Source: Bacteroidota bacterium (GTDB taxonomy: Bacteria > Bacteroidota > Bacteroidia > Chitinophagales > Saprospiraceae). From it: a stretch of 13,491 nt of DNA. Positions 1-6,047 of this stretch are shown in pieces. The stretch spans positions 1 through 13,491 of the forward strand of contig QQUB01000315.1 in assembly GCA_008501835.1 (NCBI GenBank). The letters are read 5' to 3'. The position numbers were made by a program, and so were the translations under genes. Under the pieces are notes generated by a model. That model ran no database searches. It was given only the letters and a program-made list of their open reading frames with translations, and was not told where the DNA came from. Position 1 is the first letter of the stretch. Every line of letters starts with the position of its first letter.

Positions 1-32
1 TCTTTTAAGCAAATAACTCACTGTCAAATTTG

Positions 33-48
33 ATCCCGCCAGCGGGAT
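33..48. repeat. Short GC-rich inverted repeat upstream of kmo
   Basis: ATCCCGC (33-39) and GCGGGAT (42-48) are perfect complements in an AT-rich leader. As RNA this makes a 6-bp stem with a CCAG loop, followed by an A/T-rich stretch. It could be a weak terminator of a gene left of the window or an operator for kmo. A TATATTTA box (48-55) abuts it and is a loose match to the Bacteroidota -7 element. A perfect 10-bp palindrome, TCAAATTTGA (24-33), lies just before it. No function can be assigned from sequence alone. Confidence 0.4.
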
Positions 49-81
49 ATATTTAAAAGTGCCCAAATATTAAATAAGAAC

Positions 82-1431
82 ATGTCACAACAAAAAGTAA
101 TCATTGTAGGGGCCGGATTAGCCGGATCATTATTGGCTATTCAGATGGCCAATCGTGGATTTGAAGTGGAATTGTATGAAAAGCGGCCTGATATGCGCAA
201 AGTTGATATTTCTGCTGGAAGGTCTATCAATCTGGCTTTGTCCAATCGTGGGATTGCGGCCCTCAACCGGGTGGGAATGGATGAATTCATCATGGCAGAG
301 GCTGTTCCTATGCCCGGCAGACTTATCCATAGTATTTCAGGGGAAACAAATTTTCAACCCTACAGCGGCCGTGAAGGGGAGTACATCAATTCCATTTCCC
401 GTGGTGGGTTGAACAAAGCTTTAATGGATAAGGCAGAGGCGATGGATAATGTCCGGATATTTTTCGATCAAAAATGCATGGGAGTAGATTTTCAAACTGC
501 TTCTGCATCTTTTATAAATGAAAAAACGGGAGAGATCATCCATGCCAGTGGTGATGTGGTGATTGGTTCAGATGGTGCTAATTCGGCGGTGAGAAATGAA
601 ATGATGAATATCGCTCCGAAACTACGCTTTAGTTTTTCTCAGCATTATCTCGATCATGGATACAAGGAATTGAGTATTCTACCAGGAGAAGGTGGAAGTT
701 TTCAGATGGAGAAAAATGCCCTGCACATCTGGCCTCGCGGGACCTATATGCTCATAGCACTGCCTAATTTTGATGGTAGTTTTACGGTCACCTTATTTAT
801 GCCTTTTGAGGGAGAGCCAGGCTTCAATAACCTGGACACTGAAGCCAAGGTTTTGGACTTCTTTAACGAGCAATTCCCTGATGTTGTGCCTTTAATTCCG
901 CATTTGGCAGAAGAGTTTTTCGAGAATCCTTCCAGTTCACTGGCAACCATTAAATGTTATCCCTGGCAAGTGAATGGCAAGTCATTATTAATTGGAGATT
1001 CCGCCCATGCTGTGGTGCCATTTTACGGACAAGGTATGAATGCTTCTTTTGAGGATTGCCACGAACTGGATAAGTATATTGATCAATACGGAACGGACTG
1101 GAAACGTGTATTTGGGAATTATCAAAAATTCAGAAAAAAAGATGCTGATGCCATCGGCGATCTTGCCGAGGAGAATTATTTTGAAATGCGGGCTCATGTA
1201 GCCGACCCTGTTTTTGTATTAAAAAGGCAATTGGAAACAAAACTGGAAGACACCTTTCCGGGCTATTTTTCTAAGTACTCCATGGTTACTTTCCGTGAAG
1301 ACATTCCCTATTCTGTGGCCATGAATAAAGGACGTGCCCAGGATGATCTGTTGATGAAAATCTGCTCGGAGGTGGATAGTGTGGAGGAGCTGGATATGGA
1401 GGAGGTGTTGAGGCAGGTACAGGCGGTATGA
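82..1431 (+). CDS. kmo: Kynurenine 3-monooxygenase (FAD-dependent)
   Basis: This flavoprotein hydroxylates L-kynurenine to 3-hydroxykynurenine using NADPH and O2, a step of tryptophan breakdown and of de novo NAD synthesis from tryptophan. The 449-residue length is normal for bacterial members. Residues 10-15 (GAGLAG) form the dinucleotide-binding loop of the N-terminal FAD Rossmann fold. Residues 162-171 (GSDGANSAVR) are the DG motif of group A flavin hydroxylases. Residues 305-320, beginning GDSAH and ending GQGMN, are the second FAD/ribityl-binding motif. R80, Y94 and Y399 fall where, by my alignment from memory, the substrate-binding Arg and two Tyr of human KMO (R85, Y99, Y398) lie. The ATG at 82 places the Rossmann strand directly at the N-terminus, as expected. 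No other kynurenine-pathway gene is visible; partners may lie left of the window. The C-terminal membrane anchor of eukaryotic KMO is absent. Confidence 0.95.
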   Translation: MSQQKVIIVGAGLAGSLLAIQMANRGFEVELYEKRPDMRKVDISAGRSINLALSNRGIAALNRVGMDEFIMAEAVPMPGRLIHSISGETNFQPYSGREGEYINSISRGGLNKALMDKAEAMDNVRIFFDQKCMGVDFQTASASFINEKTGEIIHASGDVVIGSDGANSAVRNEMMNIAPKLRFSFSQHYLDHGYKELSILPGEGGSFQMEKNALHIWPRGTYMLIALPNFDGSFTVTLFMPFEGEPGFNNLDTEAKVLDFFNEQFPDVVPLIPHLAEEFFENPSSSLATIKCYPWQVNGKSLLIGDSAHAVVPFYGQGMNASFEDCHELDKYIDQYGTDWKRVFGNYQKFRKKDADAIGDLAEENYFEMRAHVADPVFVLKRQLETKLEDTFPGYFSKYSMVTFREDIPYSVAMNKGRAQDDLLMKICSEVDSVEELDMEEVLRQVQAV

Positions 1432-1501
1432 TTATAAAACACATAGTCACATAGTTAACATAGTTTTTATTCTTTCCACGCTTTGTGACTATGTGTTATA
1501 A
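1432..1501. repeat. CATAG-rich inverted repeat, possible bidirectional terminator
   Basis: ACACATAGTCACA (1439-1451) pairs perfectly with TGTGACTATGTGT (1484-1496) across a 32-nt loop. The stem extends with flanking TTATAA sequences through a 2-nt bulge. The left side carries three CATAG units at 1442, 1450 and 1459, spaced 8 and 9 nt. It sits exactly between the convergent kmo and the small minus-strand gene, so a role in terminating both transcripts is plausible. It resembles dispersed CATAG/CTATG intergenic repeats that I recall from Bacteroidota genomes; that resemblance is memory, not a search. Confidence 0.6.
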
Positions 1502-1516
1502 TTTCAGACAGAAACC

Positions 1517-1741
1517 TTACCCCAACTTATTCTTAAAGACCAATAGCATTCCCTGAGTATAACTTACCGTTGATTGGGCAGAAGTCACTGCCTGGACCTG
1601 ATCCAGTTGATAGCCTTTCTTGGAGTATTCAACAATTGCTGCCTGCACATCCCGTGCCAGTTGATCGCCGTTGATGGAATAATCAGCCATTAATTTTGAT
1701 GGATTGGTTCTTTCTGCTTCGACAAAAATGGTTAGGTACAT
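1517..1741 (-). CDS. Small protein of unknown function (74 aa)
   Basis: I do not recognise this protein with confidence. It begins with ATG at 1741, ends with TAA, and encodes a soluble, mixed alpha/beta product with no signal peptide, membrane segment or cysteine. The predicted order is a hydrophobic strand (residues 1-8, MYLTIFVE), a helix around residues 25-41 (GDQLARDVQAAIVEYSK), a GYQLDQVQAV strand (43-52), and a final hydrophobic strand ending in LLVFKNK (66-72). That pattern loosely recalls DUF4177-like small domains, which share a GW/GY-x-L turn and a terminal FK; this is a weak inference. It is convergent with kmo across a palindromic repeat and lies downstream of uvrA on the same strand, 202 bp away, with no obvious promoter box. 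The clean protein-like composition makes a real gene likely. Confidence 0.65.
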   Translation of the reverse strand: MYLTIFVEAERTNPSKLMADYSINGDQLARDVQAAIVEYSKKGYQLDQVQAVTSAQSTVSYTQGMLLVFKNKLG

Positions 1742-1943
1742 ATATTTTGAATTGGTACTTTAATAGTTTTTTGAATAAAATACGATGAGGTCCCTTTCAT
1801 TGGTTTACAGGGTAAATGGAAAATTGGATGTATGGATAAATGTTACAGTTCATTCAGAAATCCAGTAACCCAATCCTATTGTTGATAGACGAAATTCGAA
1901 ATAAATGTTTTGTTTTCAATTACCGGAAATTTTGATATTCTTT

Positions 1944-4766
1944 CTAAAGTTTTTCTTTTAGGTACGACCCGGTATAAGATTCTTTGACTTTTACGAGATC
2001 TTCCGGTGGCCCCTGAAATACAAGATGACCACCTTCTTTCCCACCTTCCGGACCGAGGTCAATGATCCAGTCAGCGGATTTAATGACTTCCATATTATGC
2101 TCCACTACCAGAACCGTATGACCATTCTCAACCAAAGCGTTCATGGCGGTGAGTAGTTTCCCAATATCCTCGAAATGCAATCCTGTGGTAGGTTCATCAA
2201 AAATGAAAAGGATTTTTTCCTTGGAACTTTCTTTGGTCAGGAAGGAGGCTAGTTTTACCCGTTGTGCTTCTCCTCCTGAAAGTGTACTGGAAGATTGGCC
2301 AAGCTGGACATATCCGAGCCCCACATCAAATAACGGTTGTAACTTTTTCTTGATCTCGCGAACATTGCTGAAAAACTCCAGCCCTTCTTCAATGCTCATA
2401 CTTAGAATCTCGTAAATATTTTTCCCTTTGTAATTAACATCCAATACTTCCTTTTTAAACCTCTGACCGCTGCACTCCTCACATTCCAGTCTTACATCGG
2501 CCAGGAATTGCATTTCCACAACTTGTTCACCCTCACCTTTGCAGGCAGGACAACGGCCACCATCAACGTTGAAGGAGAAATGAGAAGGTTTGTACCCCCG
2601 GATCTTGGAAGTTTGTTGCCCAGCCATGAGATTCCTGATGGCATCGTAAGCTTTTACGTAGGTCACCGGGTTTGATCTGGAAGATTTACCGATAGGGTTC
2701 TGATCGACAATCTCCACCTGGGTCAGGGCGTTCAGGTCTCCTTTTAATTCGAGGTGCATGCCTGGAGCTGTGCGGTAATTCTGACCGAAATGTTTGCGCA
2801 AAGCGGGATAAAGGATCTTTTTAACTAAGGTGGTTTTTCCGGATCCTGAAACACCCGTTACCACAGTAAACGCGTTGAGAGGGATTTTGACATCAATATT
2901 TTTAAGATTATGCTGTCTGCTGCCGATCACCTCGATATAGTTAGCGCTTTTACGGCGAACCTCCGGTAATGCAATCTCTTTCTTGCCACTCATATAAAGT
3001 GCCGTAAGGCTGTCTTCAGCGTCCTGGTATATTTTTTCATAATCACCGGCATATACAATCTCGCCACCATGAATACCTGCCTTTGGGCCTACATCTACCA
3101 GGTAGTCGGCATTTTTGATGATATCTTCCTCATGTTCAACCACAATTACCGTATTGCCAAGGTTTCTCAGGGTTTTTAATACGTTTACTAAACGACTGGT
3201 GTCCCGAGGGTGCAAGCCAATGCTCGGTTCATCCAAAATGTACATCGAACTGGTCAGGTTGCTACCCAGAGTTCTGGTCAGGTTAATTCGTTGTGTCTCG
3301 CCACCACTAAGGGAGGAGGAAAGTCTGTTGAGATTCAGATAGCTTAGCCCTACGTCATTCATAAATCTCAATCGGTTGGTAATTTCTATCAGTAGCCTTT
3401 TGGCAATTTTTCCTTCGAATTCGTTCAATTCAAGATTTTCGAAGAAATTGAGCAATTCATCAATGGGCATGGAAGTCAGTTCTGTGATGGCTCTTCCTCC
3501 CACTTTGACATAATTGGCTTCTTTTCTTAACCTTCCGCCATCGCAGGTAGGGCAATCCGTTTTGCCACGGTAACGGGCCAGCATTACACGGTTCTGGATT
3601 TTATACAGTTTTTCCTGAAGTTTATCAAAAAAAGTATTGATGCCTCTAAAGTATTGATTTCCGGTCCACAACAATTTCTGCTGATCCGGGGTCAGGTCCT
3701 GCCATGGGCGATGAACAGGAAAGTCAAACAGATGAGCTGATTCCAGAAATTTGTTCAGCCATTTACCGAGTTTTTCTCCTTTCCAACAGGCGATGGCACC
3801 GTCGTAGATGGAAAGTGCCGGATTGGGAATTACCTTATTTTTGTCAATGCCCATTACTTTACTGAATCCCTCACAGGAAGGACAGGCACCGTAAGGATTG
3901 TTGAAGTTGAATAAGTGGGGGGTAGGCTCAGGAAAGGTGATTCCGTCGAGCTCAAAGCGGTTGTTGAATTCCCTCTTTTCCCCATCAACAATCTCAACGA
4001 TACAGGAACCTTCGCTTTCGATAAATCCGGTCTGTACGGAATCTGCGATACGATTACTGTTGTCTTCATTATCATGTTTTACCACAAATCTGTCGACGAG
4101 TATCCATAGGGGTTCTTCTGCAAGTTCGGAGAGTGATTTTTCCAGAAAGCCATGGTTCTCTTCCAAAACATCTTCGATTTGCTCAAGATCATCTCCTCTT
4201 TTTATCCGGGTATAACCCTTTTGAAGCAAAAGTTCAAGTTCCGCCTTCATGAGACGGTTTTTATATTTGGAGGGGAATGGAGCGAGCAGCAACATTTTGG
4301 TACCTTCTTCAAAACTGTGAATGTAATCCGTTACATCAGCAACTTCGTGTTTTTTGACTTGTTCTCCGGAAACTGGTGAGAAGGTTTTACCCACTCGAGC
4401 ATAGAGCAATCGCAGGTAGTCGTAAATTTCTGTAAGGGTACCAACGGTAGAGCGTGCATTGCTGGTACTTACTTTTTGTTCGATAGCAATGGCCGGACAT
4501 ATCCCTTTGATGTAATCAACCTCAGGCTTTTTCATCCGCATGAGGAACTGCCGGGCATAGGAAGAAAGGCTTTCTACATAACGACGCTGGCCTTCTGCAA
4601 AGAGGGTCTCCATGGTCAGGGTCGATTTTCCTGAGCCGGAAACTCCTGTTACGACAACCAGTTTGTTTTTAGGAATCTGAAGGTCGACGTTTTTTAAATT
4701 GTTGGACCGGGCGCCTTTGATGTAAATGGCATTTTTGATATCGAGGTCGTTGGTTGTTGCTGACAA
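1944..4766 (-). CDS. uvrA: Excinuclease ABC subunit A (UvrA)
   Basis: UvrA is the ABC-type ATPase dimer that finds bulky DNA lesions and loads UvrB in nucleotide excision repair. There is no ATG near the N-terminus. The frame opens at TTG 4793 (949 aa), but I prefer the TTG at 4766, which gives MSATTNDLD before the conserved IYIKGARSNNLKN and a length of 940, the same as E. coli UvrA. In that numbering, Walker A1 is 41-49 (GVSGSGKST), signature 1 is 486-490 (LSGGE) and Walker B1 ends at D512-E513. Walker A2 is 638-645 (K644), signature 2 is 829-833 and Walker B2 is at D857-E858. The C-terminal zinc finger is complete (C739, C742, C762, C765). C405/C408 lie before signature domain I. The first zinc finger keeps only C295/C298; its partner pair is replaced by F271/D274. 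No uvrB or uvrC is nearby. Confidence 0.97.
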   Translation of the reverse strand: MSATTNDLDIKNAIYIKGARSNNLKNVDLQIPKNKLVVVTGVSGSGKSTLTMETLFAEGQRRYVESLSSYARQFLMRMKKPEVDYIKGICPAIAIEQKVSTSNARSTVGTLTEIYDYLRLLYARVGKTFSPVSGEQVKKHEVADVTDYIHSFEEGTKMLLLAPFPSKYKNRLMKAELELLLQKGYTRIKRGDDLEQIEDVLEENHGFLEKSLSELAEEPLWILVDRFVVKHDNEDNSNRIADSVQTGFIESEGSCIVEIVDGEKREFNNRFELDGITFPEPTPHLFNFNNPYGACPSCEGFSKVMGIDKNKVIPNPALSIYDGAIACWKGEKLGKWLNKFLESAHLFDFPVHRPWQDLTPDQQKLLWTGNQYFRGINTFFDKLQEKLYKIQNRVMLARYRGKTDCPTCDGGRLRKEANYVKVGGRAITELTSMPIDELLNFFENLELNEFEGKIAKRLLIEITNRLRFMNDVGLSYLNLNRLSSSLSGGETQRINLTRTLGSNLTSSMYILDEPSIGLHPRDTSRLVNVLKTLRNLGNTVIVVEHEEDIIKNADYLVDVGPKAGIHGGEIVYAGDYEKIYQDAEDSLTALYMSGKKEIALPEVRRKSANYIEVIGSRQHNLKNIDVKIPLNAFTVVTGVSGSGKTTLVKKILYPALRKHFGQNYRTAPGMHLELKGDLNALTQVEIVDQNPIGKSSRSNPVTYVKAYDAIRNLMAGQQTSKIRGYKPSHFSFNVDGGRCPACKGEGEQVVEMQFLADVRLECEECSGQRFKKEVLDVNYKGKNIYEILSMSIEEGLEFFSNVREIKKKLQPLFDVGLGYVQLGQSSSTLSGGEAQRVKLASFLTKESSKEKILFIFDEPTTGLHFEDIGKLLTAMNALVENGHTVLVVEHNMEVIKSADWIIDLGPEGGKEGGHLVFQGPPEDLVKVKESYTGSYLKEKL

Positions 4767-4810
4767 GACGTATCTTAATTTTAGGATATTCAAAATGATT
4801 CGGGAAACGG

Positions 4811-4818
4811 TAAATATA
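4811..4818 (-). promoter_or_regulatory. Candidate -7 box for uvrA
   Basis: Read on the minus strand this is TATATTTA, seven of eight positions of the Bacteroidota TAnnTTTG -7 element. A TTG lies about 21 nt further upstream. A start of transcription near 4804 would leave roughly 38 nt of leader before the TTG at 4766 but only about 11 nt before the TTG at 4793. This weakly favours the shorter UvrA. The element is AT-rich and could arise by chance. Confidence 0.25.
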
Positions 4819-4902
4819 CCTCAAGTTGGACAAATTCACAACCTGATTATTTTCAATTAACAACACCCTCGAAGGAAAAGGAGTTCAAGGACGGGAGAAG
4901 AT

Positions 4903-5043
4903 TGCGTACCTACAGCACGCAGTTTTTTACATATGGCGGGGAGTTACCGGGATTTGGTCCCGATGGGACTATGATTTGCCAACAAAAAAAGCCCCAATTG
5001 GGGCTCATTTTCTGTAAGGGCTTCAGAGTAGTCCAATCCCGGT
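4903..5043. repeat. Composite inverted-repeat intergenic element
   Basis: This gene-free region between uvrA and the sigma factor gene is packed with nested palindromes. TGCGT/ACGCA (4903-4907, 4917-4921) flank ACCTACAGC. GTCCC-GAT-GGGAC spans 4957-4969. ACCGGGATT (4946-4954) plus GGACTA (4966-4971) pair as one 15-bp arm with TAGTCC-AATCCCGGT (5029-5043), the left arm carrying an 11-nt insertion. The centre holds AGCCCC-AATT-GGGGCT. The TACCTACAGCACGC and GTCCCGATGGGAC motifs resemble dispersed intergenic repeats I recall from Bacteroidota genomes, but copy number cannot be judged from one window. No convincing protein is encoded. Outside this element, 4819-4902 shows nothing recognisable. 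Confidence 0.5.
4984..5005 (-). terminator. Second intrinsic terminator downstream of sigma factor gene
   Basis: AGCCCC-AATT-GGGGCT (4990-5005) is a perfect hairpin. On the minus strand it is followed by a run of seven T residues (4990-4984), the classic form of an intrinsic terminator. On the plus strand the hairpin is followed by CATTTTC, a poorer tract, so the minus orientation fits best. It lies about 150 nt after the sigma factor stop codon and insulates uvrA from upstream transcription. Confidence 0.75.
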
Positions 5044-5048
5044 GGCAG

Positions 5049-5107
5049 AAAATAAAAAGGCCGCGAATATCCAGGAGTGCTGCTTAATAATATGGACATT
5101 CACGGCC
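5049..5107 (-). terminator. First intrinsic terminator downstream of sigma factor gene
   Basis: On the minus strand GGCCGTGAATGTCC (5107-5094) and GGATATTCGCGGCC (5072-5059) form a 14-bp stem around a 21-nt loop, followed by TTTTTATTTT (5058-5049). All 14 positions pair in the minus-strand RNA, two as G-U wobbles. In the plus-strand RNA those two become C-A and A-C mismatches. The structure is therefore built for minus-strand transcription. It starts 46 nt after the sigma factor stop codon. Confidence 0.75.
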
Positions 5108-5152
5108 ATGAAATACCGCTTAAGGGCATTCATTTAGTTTTGCATAAAAGGA

Positions 5153-5734
5153 TTACTGGAGAACTACTTCGTTCTCTTCAACCATTTTACGGATGTTGAT
5201 CAACGCATATCTCATACGGCCAAGGGCAGTATTGATGCTCACGCGGGTCAACTTTGCAATTTCTTTAAAACTCATGTCTGCATAGTGGCGAAGAATCACT
5301 ACCTCTCTTTGTTCAGGAGGTAACATGTCGACGAGTTTGCGGACTTTATCGTGCGTCTGGCTGCGGATGATACGCTGCTCAGCATTGTCGTCAGAGATCT
5401 TGAGAACATCAAAGATGTCGAAAGTTTCGGTTGGGGAAACTTTTGGGCGACGTTTGTTGCGGCGGAAATAATCCACGCACATATTGTAGGAGATGCGCAT
5501 GGCCCACTGCAGGAATTTACCCTCGTGGTTGTACTTACCCTTGCGAAGGGTGTCAATGATTTTAATAAATACTTCCTGGAAAATATCTTCAGCAAGGCTC
5601 TGGTCCTTTACGAAAAGATAAATGGAGGTGAAAATCTTTTGTTTGTGTCTTTCCAGCAGTGTTTCGAAACTACGTTCGTCTCCTTGTAGGTATAGATTAA
5701 TTAACTGCTGGTCATTAAGCGGTGTAACTTGCAT
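5153..5734 (-). CDS. RNA polymerase ECF-type sigma factor
   Basis: This 193-residue cytoplasmic protein is a group IV (ECF) sigma factor that would direct core RNA polymerase to a specific promoter set. Region 2 covers about residues 25-92: residues 48-59 (AEDIFQEVFIKI) are the core-binding helix and 74-92 (FLQWAMRISYNMCVDYFRR) the -10-recognising part. A linker follows to about 130. Region 4 covers about 132-185, with the LPPEQREVVILRH helix (138-150) and the -35-reading helix-turn-helix at 154-178 (MSFKEIAKLTRVSINTAL and following). Length and motifs match a widely conserved Bacteroidota RpoE-like family. No regions 1.1 or 3 are present. No anti-sigma factor gene is adjacent: downstream is uvrA behind two terminators, upstream a divergent peptidase. 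The N-terminal MQVTPLNDQQL matches that family as I recall it, supporting the ATG at 5734. The target regulon cannot be read from the sequence. Confidence 0.93.
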   Translation of the reverse strand: MQVTPLNDQQLINLYLQGDERSFETLLERHKQKIFTSIYLFVKDQSLAEDIFQEVFIKIIDTLRKGKYNHEGKFLQWAMRISYNMCVDYFRRNKRRPKVSPTETFDIFDVLKISDDNAEQRIIRSQTHDKVRKLVDMLPPEQREVVILRHYADMSFKEIAKLTRVSINTALGRMRYALINIRKMVEENEVVLQ

Positions 5735-5735
5735 A

Positions 5736-5774
5736 ACTAAATAATTGTTGAGATTATGGGATAATTTATTTAGT
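5736..5774 (-). promoter_or_regulatory. Leader inverted repeat abutting the sigma factor start codon
   Basis: ACTAAATAATT (5736-5746) pairs with AATTTATTTAGT (5763-5774) apart from one bulged base. A nested alternative hairpin, ATTAT-GGG-ATAAT (5753-5765), overlaps it. In the mRNA the stem ends 2 nt before the ATG at 5734, so it could limit ribosome access. As DNA it could be an operator. AT-rich composition makes a weak, temperature-sensitive stem. Function is inferred. Confidence 0.4.
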
Positions 5775-5852
5775 GTAGAAGTTACTTTCTATAAACCGCT
5801 GTTTTGATTAAAGAATAGAATTAAAAATGAAATTTTGTGCGTGAACACATGC

Positions 5853-5860
5853 CAAAGATA
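5853..5860 (-). promoter_or_regulatory. Candidate promoter of the sigma factor gene
   Basis: The minus strand reads TATCTTTG, an exact match to the TAnnTTTG -7 consensus of Bacteroidota housekeeping promoters. About 20 nt upstream is CTGG, an imperfect version of the -33 TTG. Transcription would begin near 5846 and leave a leader of about 112 nt that contains the start-proximal inverted repeat. Upstream, AAAAAAC-CA-GTTTTTT (5875-5890) and a T8-9 run (5894-5902) make the DNA strongly A/T-tracted. Confidence 0.45.
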
Positions 5861-5952
5861 TAAGCAACGAATTAAAAAAACCAGTTTTTTACCTTTTTTT
5901 TTCAAAATTAACATGATTTTAAGACTTTGCAAGCCTGATTTTAACCCAGAAA

Positions 5953-5964
5953 TCGGCCGGCCGA
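5953..5964. promoter_or_regulatory. 12-bp perfect palindrome in the divergent spacer
   Basis: TCGGCCGGCCGA is a perfect 12-bp palindrome, pure G/C in its centre, inside an otherwise AT-rich spacer. It lies between the divergent sigma factor and peptidase genes, about 20 bp before the candidate -33 element of the peptidase. A dimeric regulator operator is the simplest reading, but no regulator is known. Confidence 0.3.
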
Positions 5965-5985
5965 CCTAATATAGAAGGGGTTTAA

Positions 5986-6015
5986 TTGGTAAACTAAAAT
6001 AACCAACGTATTTTG
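5986..6015 (+). promoter_or_regulatory. Candidate promoter of the M3 peptidase gene
   Basis: TTG (5986-5988) and TATTTTG (6009-6015) are separated by 20 nt, near the Bacteroidota -33/-7 arrangement; the -7 element lacks one T of TAnnTTTG. Transcription would start near 6022, about 26 nt before the ATG at 6048. AGAGG (6040-6044) precedes the ATG by only 3 nt, too close for a standard ribosome binding site. Confidence 0.35.
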
Positions 6016-6047
6016 GGCCATTATTTATTCCGAAAACCTAGAGGCTA

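Noticed and set aside
1742..1943. Possible terminator or RNA gene downstream of uvrA
   Set aside because: I found no stem longer than a few base pairs followed by a T tract, and no RNA-gene-like pattern. The 202-bp spacer shows nothing I can support.
3854..4379. Several overlapping open frames on both strands inside uvrA
   Set aside because: They are shadows of the UvrA coding frame, overlap one another and show no recognisable domain.
4902..5087. 61-residue plus-strand open frame in the sigma-uvrA spacer
   Set aside because: It runs straight through the palindromic element and both terminator hairpins, lacks a good start, and its composition follows the repeats. Treated as non-coding.
5351..5689. 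112-residue plus-strand frame antisense to the sigma factor
   Set aside because: The minus-strand frame encodes a clear ECF sigma factor. The antisense frame is a by-product of its codon use.
5871..5905. A and T homopolymer runs as a phase-variable switch
   Set aside because: The runs lie upstream of the candidate sigma promoter in non-coding DNA and are only 7-9 bases long. Slippage effects cannot be supported from one sequence, so they are noted only as A/T-tract DNA.
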